Shown: piece after piece, positions 34,517 through 40,400 of the stretch
Numbering within the stretch: the stretch's first letter is position 1
Layout of the letters: each line of letters opens with the position of its first letter
Source of the DNA: Basidiobolus heterosporus B8920
Lineage: Eukaryota > Basidiobolomycota > Basidiobolomycetes > Basidiobolales > Basidiobolaceae
Assembly: GCA_000697455.1 (NCBI GenBank)
Contig: JNET01030174.1
Location: forward strand, 1 to 40,400
Length of the DNA stretch: 40,400 nucleotides
Direction: 5' to 3'
Notes under the pieces: model-generated
Told to the model about the DNA's origin: nothing
The model's database searches: none
Seen by the model: the letters and a program-made list of their open reading frames with translations, nothing else
Translations under genes and position numbers: made by a program

Positions 34517-36309
34517 ATGGACGCTTCGAAAATTCTCGTTGTTGATAACGGTACCGGGGTAAGTTTCGTAATCTAGTATGATGAGTGATCATCTGCACTT
34601 TCATCGGGTCAATGTAGTTTCGAGGATGAGGCGAGGAATGGAACTTTGGCTAATTGCTAGGTTCACGCTCCCTCTCTCATCTGAGTTGTCTAAGTGAACA
34701 CAATTAGGGCAGCCCTTTCCTCGCGTTTCCCTTGGATATAGCTCTCCTCAGACCTTTTTATTACTTGTTTCTCAATCTCTTATTAACTAGTTGCTTGCCA
34801 TCCATTTAGTTTGCCAAAGTCGGTTATGCCGGTTCAAACTTCCCTCAACATGTGTTCCCCTCAGTAGTTGGAAGACCCATCCTTCGTGCTGAAGAAAAGG
34901 TTGGCGATGTTGAGGTTAAGGATATCATGGTTGGAGATGAAGCCACCGAGCTTCGTTCTATCTTGCAAATGTCTTACCCTTTGGAGAATGGTATCGTTCG
35001 TAATTGGGAGGATATGAGACATCTGTGGGACTACACTTTCTACGAAAAACTCAAGGTGGACCCCAAAGATTGCCGAGTTTTACTAACAGAGCCCCCCATG
35101 AACCCAAAGGCTAATCGTGAAAAGATGGCTGAAGTCATGTTTGAGGAATACGGTTTCCAAAGTATTTATGTTGCCATTCAAGCAGTTCTGACTCTCTATG
35201 CTCAAGGTAAATTCTCTACTACTCCGTCCTTTGGCCAGGAAGTACTAACTTTGGGTGTCTAGGTCTTCTCACTGGTGTTGTAGTTGATTCTGGTGATGGT
35301 GTTACCCATATCATTCCAGTTTATCAAGGCTACTCCCTTCCTCATTTGACACATCGTTTGGATGTTGCCGGCAGAGATGTCACTAGATATCTGATCAAGC
35401 TCTTGCAACACCGCGGTTATAACCTCAACAGAACCGCCGATTTTGAAACTGCCCGTCAAATCAAGGAGAAGTTATGCTATGTCAGGTAACTCAAGTCCAA
35501 GACTGGAGATGTTTCCACAATCGCTGACCCATCATCTTAGTTATGATTTAGACCTAGACAAAAAGCTAGCTACCGAAACCACCATATTGGTGGAGAACTA
35601 TACTGTAGGTGAACCACACTAGCCCAAATGAAAAGCTTGACTTATTAAGATCTTGGTTTCTTACTTTAGCTCCCTGATGGAAGAGTGATCAAGGTTGGCT
35701 CTGAACGATTCGAAGCCCCAGAATGTCTTTTCCAACCACATCTTATCGATGTTGAATCCCCCGGTGTTGCTGGTAAGGAATTGTCGTAAACTGTCAAATG
35801 AAGGTCAGTCTGATTGAACTCCTTTGATTCTCTAGAGATGCTGTACAACACTATTCAAGCAGCTGATATTGATATTCGCACGGAGTTATACAAGCACGTG
35901 GTGTTATCCGGAGGTTCCTCCATGTATCCAGGATTACCATCTAGACTGGAGAAGGAAGTTAAGCAGTTGTATCTTTCAAAGACACTTGACGGGGATGTTT
36001 CTAGATTAAGTGTTAGTGGTCATCAAAACACACTCTTTACATAGGCATATCAGCTAACACTTCCAACACCAGAAATTCAAGCTCCAAATTGATGATCCTC
36101 CACGCCGTAAGCATATGGTCTTCTTGGGTGGCGCAGTGCTAGCTCAAGTTTTGAAGGATAGACCTTACTCATGGATCTCTAAAGCCGAGTGGGAAGAACA
36201 AGGAGTCAGAGCTCTGGTAAGCTCGGCTAGCTAAGAAGCATTCTGTGTATGAAAATGCTAACCATTTATGCATCTTTTCTAGGACAAACTTATGGGACCT
36301 CAAAATTAA
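34517..36309 (+). CDS. ARP2: Actin-related protein 2 (ARP2)
   Basis: ARP2 is the actin-like subunit that, with ARP3, templates the branch filament in the Arp2/3 complex. It is needed for endocytic actin patches. I model eight exons: 34517-34558, 34810-35206, 35263-35485, 35541-35604, 35670-35772, 35836-36011, 36073-36216 and 36283-36309, giving 391 aa. Nucleotide-binding blocks are VVDNGTG (residues 8-14, phosphate 1), [16 protein letters not shown] (phosphate 2) and [20 protein letters not shown] (adenosine). ARP2-specific sequence includes [27 protein letters not shown] and [24 protein letters not shown]. The first intron is 251 nt, while the other introns in this gene are 55-66 nt. The last exon holds only eight codons and the stop. 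AATAAA lies at about 36346. Confidence 0.97.
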
Positions 36310-36630
36310 GCCTTCTTGAAAGAGAAATCCATTGGGTAAAAAGAAACAATAAAAGTCCATCATTTTTTCACACTTTACACGAATTAAACAAGTAATGCAT
36401 TCGAAACTCTCCCTCCTCAACTTACCCTATCCTAAACCTCTTTTTATCTACTTCATTTGATTTTCTCAAAATTCGGATTTCCTCCTTGAATGTCTTTTAC
36501 AAACCACTTTATTCAATTGAACCAATAAAGAGATCCATCGAAAGCAACAACAACAATCCATGTGTATGAAGTGATATTAAAAGGCCGATTTCAAGAAAGT
36601 GAACGAGAGCAGGCAACTACTTCATGACCA
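36310..36630. other. Intergenic region between convergent ARP2 and ERV2
   Basis: This 3'-to-3' spacer contains the ARP2 polyadenylation signal and no other supported feature. Confidence 0.6.
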
Positions 36631-37423
36631 TTATTCGTCAGTACAACCACACTTCCAACGCTCTGCGACTGTACTACAGTCGAACTGTGGCTTCCTTAAT
36701 CGCTTGTTCACTTGATTGTGGATATTACAGGCCCATTGAGACACGGCCTCTCTAGAGCTTACCTGAAAATCAATCATCTTTATGAATACACCTCTTTCTG
36801 AATAACAAACAAGTCATCTGCACTTACTTGTGGTGGATTCTTTTTCAATAATAATTGGAATTCCTCTGCACTGTATGTATTTTTCTTTAGTGTCAGTACT
36901 CTCCATGAGAAACACGAAAATGGCTTACCAGTCCCCACAAGGGTATAGGGCAGAAAGCAAATTGAAGAATTGAAGTAAACTTTGTTGTTGCTGCGGTGTT
37001 GGGTATTCAGGAAATCTAGCAGCCATCGTATGTACTAGATGCCAAGTAGCCCTTCCAAGCTCAACTCTGTTGGGTAAAAGACAGTTCAACATTAGACATC
37101 AAGAAAGTCATAGCCTTCAAAAGATTCCTTTGCTTTACAACAAACCAGTCAATATAGACTTACCTTGCTGTAACATTGCCTAATTTGCCCATTATCACTT
37201 CAGTCTCACCAAAATTAATAACCCCAAGGTCGTCGACAGGGGCAGGCACTGGACGCGAATCGAGGTTCGGGACACTTAAGCGATTCAAATGTGCATCGTA
37301 GAAGGGATTATAGGTGTCGTTCAAGAAAGTACTCAGGGTTAAAGCCAGAGTTAACAAGATTATGACTAAGACGACCAAGCGAGCGCCACGAAACATGAGG
37401 GTTCTTTGAGAGATAAGGAGCAA
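36631..37423 (-). CDS. ERV2: ERV2-type FAD-linked sulfhydryl oxidase of the ER
   Basis: ERV2 makes disulfides in the ER lumen, passing electrons through FAD to oxygen and handing oxidising power to PDI. I model four exons: 37423-37164, 37066-36929, 36870-36828 and 36762-36631, giving 190 aa. A membrane anchor at about residues 15-33 (LVVLVIILLTLALTLSTFL) gives a type II protein. The ERV/ALR core has GRATWHLVHTMAARFP, the active CxxC C130-C133 (PCGDC, its last Cys split by an intron), WACNIHNQVN with the FAD-contacting HN pair, and C159/C176. The C-terminal CGC (C185, C187) is the shuttle disulfide known from yeast Erv2, which separates it from mitochondrial ERV1. A second ATG at 37396 also leaves the anchor intact and may be the true start. 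The gene is divergent from the FKBP gene across 343 bp. Confidence 0.95.
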
Positions 37424-37766
37424 AATCTGTGACTATTTTCAAGGTACAATGATAAGTTCAGTGTGTAACTAAAATTCACAAGAGAACTGGTAAACGAACA
37501 GTAAATGGTTGGTCACTGCCGATTTATTTATTATGCCAACTATATTAAGGTATCAAATTCATTGGTTAAATAAAACGTGGTTTGAAACTAGCTTCTAATA
37601 TCAACTTTGGGCGAGCACCAAGATAAATGAATCAATTTGGTCTCGAATTCGATCAAAATGAAAAAAATGTTCTAACTACGAATCTATCATATCACTAAGA
37701 ATAGGATTTATAATCCCTTAGGGTTAGGTTTTTTTCTTTGAGCGTTATACAACCTACCTATTAGCT
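37424..37766. other. Divergent promoter region, ERV2 / FKBP25-like
   Basis: This 343-bp spacer lies between divergent starts and probably serves both genes. A TTAGGGTTAGG motif sits 38 bp before the FKBP start. Confidence 0.6.
37718..37728 (+). promoter_or_regulatory. TTAGGG-type (telobox-like) motif
   Basis: TTAGGGTTAGG is followed at once by a T-rich run, 38 bp upstream of the FKBP start codon and about 295 bp from ERV2. Confidence 0.4.
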
Positions 37767-38601
37767 ATGTCAACTCCCGAACGTACTTGGTCCCTTGAGC
37801 AACTTCTCTCTGACGACATATCAAAGAAGGATATTGTCCAATTCTTGCACCAAAATGCTACAAATCAAGTACTTTATTGAACCTTGGTTTATTTCCTTGA
37901 AACTTACTAATTAGCGTATCAGTTTTTATTGGAACACAAATTGAACGGCAAAGTCCAGAACGTAGCTAAGGCCGGAAAGAAAGACGCTTTGGCCAACGCT
38001 TACGAACAACTCTTCGAAACTAAAGCTTTCCGGTAAGTGTACAATTTATCTTGATATGGCCTTGAATGCTTCTAAACACTTCATGATACTTTCTTTAGTC
38101 AACCCGATGAAAGTGATCCAACTTTACTTCGTGCCAACGCTGGTGCTACCAAAGAAGTTGAAGTCAAGCCTGTGGAAACTGTGGTTGAAGAGCCAAAATT
38201 CAAGAAGATTACTCTCGGTAAAGGTGATAAAGAGCGTGTTCCCAAGAAAGGAGATATGGTTTCTGTCTGGTATACTGGTAAACTCGAGGACGGAAAAATC
38301 TTTGATAGCAACAAGGGAGATGGAAACAAGAAAAAGAAGAACCCACTCAGATTCAAGGTCGGTACTGGTCGTGTAATCCGTGGCTGGGACGAAGGATTGC
38401 TCACTATGTGCAAAGGTGAGAAGGCTAGACTCACCATTGAGCCAGAATGGGCTTACGGACGCAAGGGTGTTCCCGAAGCTGGGTAGGTTTTTATTACTAA
38501 CGTCGAACAAACTGTGCATATACTAACACTGCTTTGGACAATCCAGAATTCCACCTAATGCTACGCTTATCTTCGATGTGGAGTTGGTGTCTATCGATTA
38601 G
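37767..38601 (+). CDS. FKBP25-like peptidyl-prolyl isomerase (FKBP3 type)
   Basis: I model four exons: 37767-37868, 37923-38032, 38099-38482 and 38547-38601, giving 216 aa, against 224 in human FKBP25. Residues 1 to about 75 correspond to the basic tilted helix bundle that is special to FKBP25 and binds double-stranded RNA/DNA (ERTWSLEQLLSDDISKKDIVQFL, FLLEHKLNGKVQNVAKAGKKDAL, YEQLFETKAF). A Glu/Val-rich linker leads to the FKBP domain at about 107-216. Its pocket residues are WYTGKL...FDSN, VIRGWDEGLL, EPEWAYGRKGVP and IPPNATLIFDVELVSID. The extended KKKKNPLRFKVGTG loop, also a FKBP25 trait, is basic and looks like the nuclear signal. A nuclear, nucleic-acid-linked prolyl isomerase that may bind rapamycin/FK506 is likely. 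This architecture is well known from animals, and I am not aware of it in model yeasts. AATAAA lies at about 38619. Confidence 0.96.
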
Positions 38602-38857
38602 ATTAGCACCTCGTGAGTAAATAAAATCACTATCGCTGTAGCATGAACCCATTGTTTTATTATTTGTTAAGAGATAGGGAATAAGAGGTACGGTGCTATA
38701 TTTACACGCCAAGTTCCATAGAGAAGCGGTGAAGAGAGAGGGAGTGAGAGGGTGACTTTAATAAATGTGATTAGTAGCCATGTTGATGGTGATGTGAAAG
38801 CAACTATGTAGCTTAGAATGAATGAGCTTGCATGCCATGATTTATCTACTGAGTCTT

Positions 38858-39755
38858 CTACGATGAGGAGAGAAGCTGAAGAATTTGCCTGACTGGTACA
38901 AAGATCCCCAAAATCAAGCAGATGAATGAGACTAGAAACAGTTCCTGGCGATTAAATCGTATCCCCATCAGTGTGATTTTTCTGGAGGTATCGCTATCCT
39001 CCTTAAGCGGCTCCAGGTGTGATCTTTTCCCACTCTTGGTGAGAGGCTCGATACGCTATACACAGTTAGTGTTGAACAACACACGTACCTGAAGTAAATA
39101 GATATACCTTTTGACTCGCAGTTGAGAAACCTTTAGTATCAAGCAAAGAATCATTGGAAGAAGACCGGGAGTGTGAACCATACACCGGAGTTTCCACCAC
39201 TTTACAATTTATAAAATGCTCCAAAATCCGTTTTCGGTCCAGGGATTTCCACTTAAAGAGAGGAAGGGTGTGAAAGGGTTATCAATCTGTTGGCAAGTAA
39301 AATTTAGCGTCTGTTAATACCAAGTTGGGACCCATGCTTTCAGCTTCCTTCGGGGTTAATAGTACGGTTTGTATAAGAAAACGATCAGATGATTGAACAT
39401 CAGATTCGCAACGAACTGCAGATTTAATGATTACTAAGAGTTCATATGGCTTCGCCCATAGTGTACGTACCATAAACTTCAGCTACACTATTAAAACGGT
39501 CCAATACACCATAAACCGGTCTTACAGAGTATCGAAGTGGAGCATTAGTCTTGAACTTAAAACCGACAGGACTAGATTGGAGATTTTTAATGCTTAAGCG
39601 ACTAATACGTGCACCACCAGCCCCTACAGTTGCTTCAAACAAACAAGAATAAGGATACTGACGTTCACAAGTACACTAATATTCATAGACTAACCGGAGA
39701 ATACGAATTCTTTAGGAGAGACACGAACCAAGTTTTCTTGGCTAGAATTGTCCAT
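38858..39755 (-). CDS. VAP/Scs2-type MSP-domain tail-anchored ER protein
   Basis: VAP proteins hold FFAT-motif proteins at ER contact sites and link lipid exchange to other membranes. I model five exons: 39755-39695, 39632-39471, 39433-39321, 39251-39108 and 39055-38858, giving 225 aa. The MSP domain occupies about residues 8-128: VRVSPKEFVFSG, IKNLQSSPVGFKFKTNAP with the Lys-Thr-x-Ala-Pro core, LRYSVRPVYGVLD, DRFLIQTVLLTP and LWKSLDRKRILEHFINCKVVE. A Ser-rich linker follows (SHSRSSSNDSLL), and the C-terminal hydrophobic anchor is LFLVSFICLILGIFVPV. The intron between exons 2 and 3 is only 37 nt. Without it the frame hits TGA, and with it the strand EVYVIIKS aligns to the family. A longer 55-nt alternative using the next AG would delete that strand. 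The gene is convergent with the FKBP gene. Confidence 0.9.
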
Positions 39756-40400
39756 GGTTACTTTAAGATAATTAGTTTTAGAAGGAAGTTAGGAGGAGGT
39801 AAGACAATAATATATCAATGACAAGTCAAGGAATATAAACTGAATGGCTGCCATTTCTCGGGAACGAATACAATGACAACCTTGAATTCTCACAACCCTT
39901 TTGGGGATAATCCTAGTTTGATCATTAATCAGAAGCTAGCCCTAGCCCTAGTCCGAACCCTAACCTGACACTTAAGGCAATAATGGTCAAAATGTGATGA
40001 TTATTTTGTTGGATGCTTCTAACAAAAATTCCTTAACTGTGATCATTTTATTGCAACTTAGCTTTCCCCCAATATCTTCATCGAACCTCAAACGTGAGAG
40101 GCGAGAGGCGATGAGCAATCAGTTGAAAGAGCTGAGAGGTGAAAGATAAGAGGTGGCAGGTGGGAGATTTCAAACCAACACGTGTCCTAATAGTATGGCA
40201 TATAGCAAGATCCAATCATAAATTGCCAGGAAGCCTGTGGGTTGACAAGAGGTTCTGGAGCGTTACCGCTATCAACGTAACTACAAAGGACAGTGAAATT
40301 ATTGGGCTATCTATGCCAAACATGTGTCTTCTTCATAACTTGTTCAAACAGCGCCGGAGCTTTGGTTTGAATACCGTTGAAGTACAACCTTAAGCACCAT
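39756..40400. other. Intergenic region upstream of the VAP gene to window end
   Basis: No gene is supported. It holds a CCCTAA/CCCTAG array (39936-39966) and a purine-rich GAGAGGCGAGAGGCG stretch (about 40095-40160). The 84-codon frame at 40139-40393 has no recognisable character. Confidence 0.5.
39936..39966 (-). promoter_or_regulatory. TTAGGG-type array (telobox-like)
   Basis: Read on the minus strand, this is AGGTTAGGGTT followed by degenerate CTAGGG units. It lies about 180 bp upstream of the VAP start codon, in VAP orientation. Confidence 0.4.

Noticed and set aside
39056-39107. Possible recursive splice site (cag|gtacgt) inside the last VAP intron
   Set aside because: The first segment would be only about 19 nt, too short to be an intron. 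A plain 52-nt intron explains the gene.

Overview
The window looks like nuclear DNA of a fungus, most likely an early-diverging (zygomycete-grade) lineage. Supporting points are a protein O-mannosyltransferase of the PMT4 class, two fungal-type homeodomain regulators, a secreted tyrosinase, many short introns (mostly 52-111 nt, GT...AG), compact genes on both strands and TTAGGG-like motifs. A GDP-fucose transporter, an FKBP25-type immunophilin and a full CSN2 are genes that the common model yeasts lack or have diverged, and this pushes the guess towards Basidiobolus/Mucoromycota-like fungi. The lineage is an inference. Gene models were built by hand: exon phases were checked and every multi-exon CDS closes in frame.

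Layout. 0.3-10.3 kb: a small protein with WxxxF/Y motifs, an intronless XPG/FEN-type nuclease, CSN2 of the COP9 signalosome (13 exons, minus), and PEX1, the peroxisomal AAA+ ATPase (21 exons, plus). 10.5-13.2 kb: SPT4 (minus), divergent from an EVI5/GYP5-type TBC RabGAP. 13.2-20 kb: a gene-poor stretch holding only a homeodomain gene with a clear TATA box. 20-25.4 kb: IMP1 (mitochondrial inner-membrane peptidase) and a GDP-fucose transporter on minus, an unrecognised 306-aa protein on plus, and tyrosinase on minus. 26.2-29.4 kb: an intronless branched-chain aminotransferase and a second, larger homeodomain gene. 31.2-39.8 kb: PMT4, ARP2, ERV2, FKBP25-like and a tail-anchored VAP protein.

Functionally this is a mixed housekeeping region. 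There is a loose secretory/organelle theme: PEX1, IMP1, Golgi fucose transport, ER O-mannosylation, ER disulfide formation, ER contact sites, RabGAP and Arp2. I see no operon-like system, no mobile element, no CRISPR array and no convincing tRNA. The most interesting points are the FKBP25-type protein with its N-terminal helical domain, recurring TTAGGG arrays confined to intergenic DNA, the large empty flanks of the first homeobox gene, a 37-nt intron in the VAP gene, and local tandem duplications, one of which spans the PMT4 stop codon.
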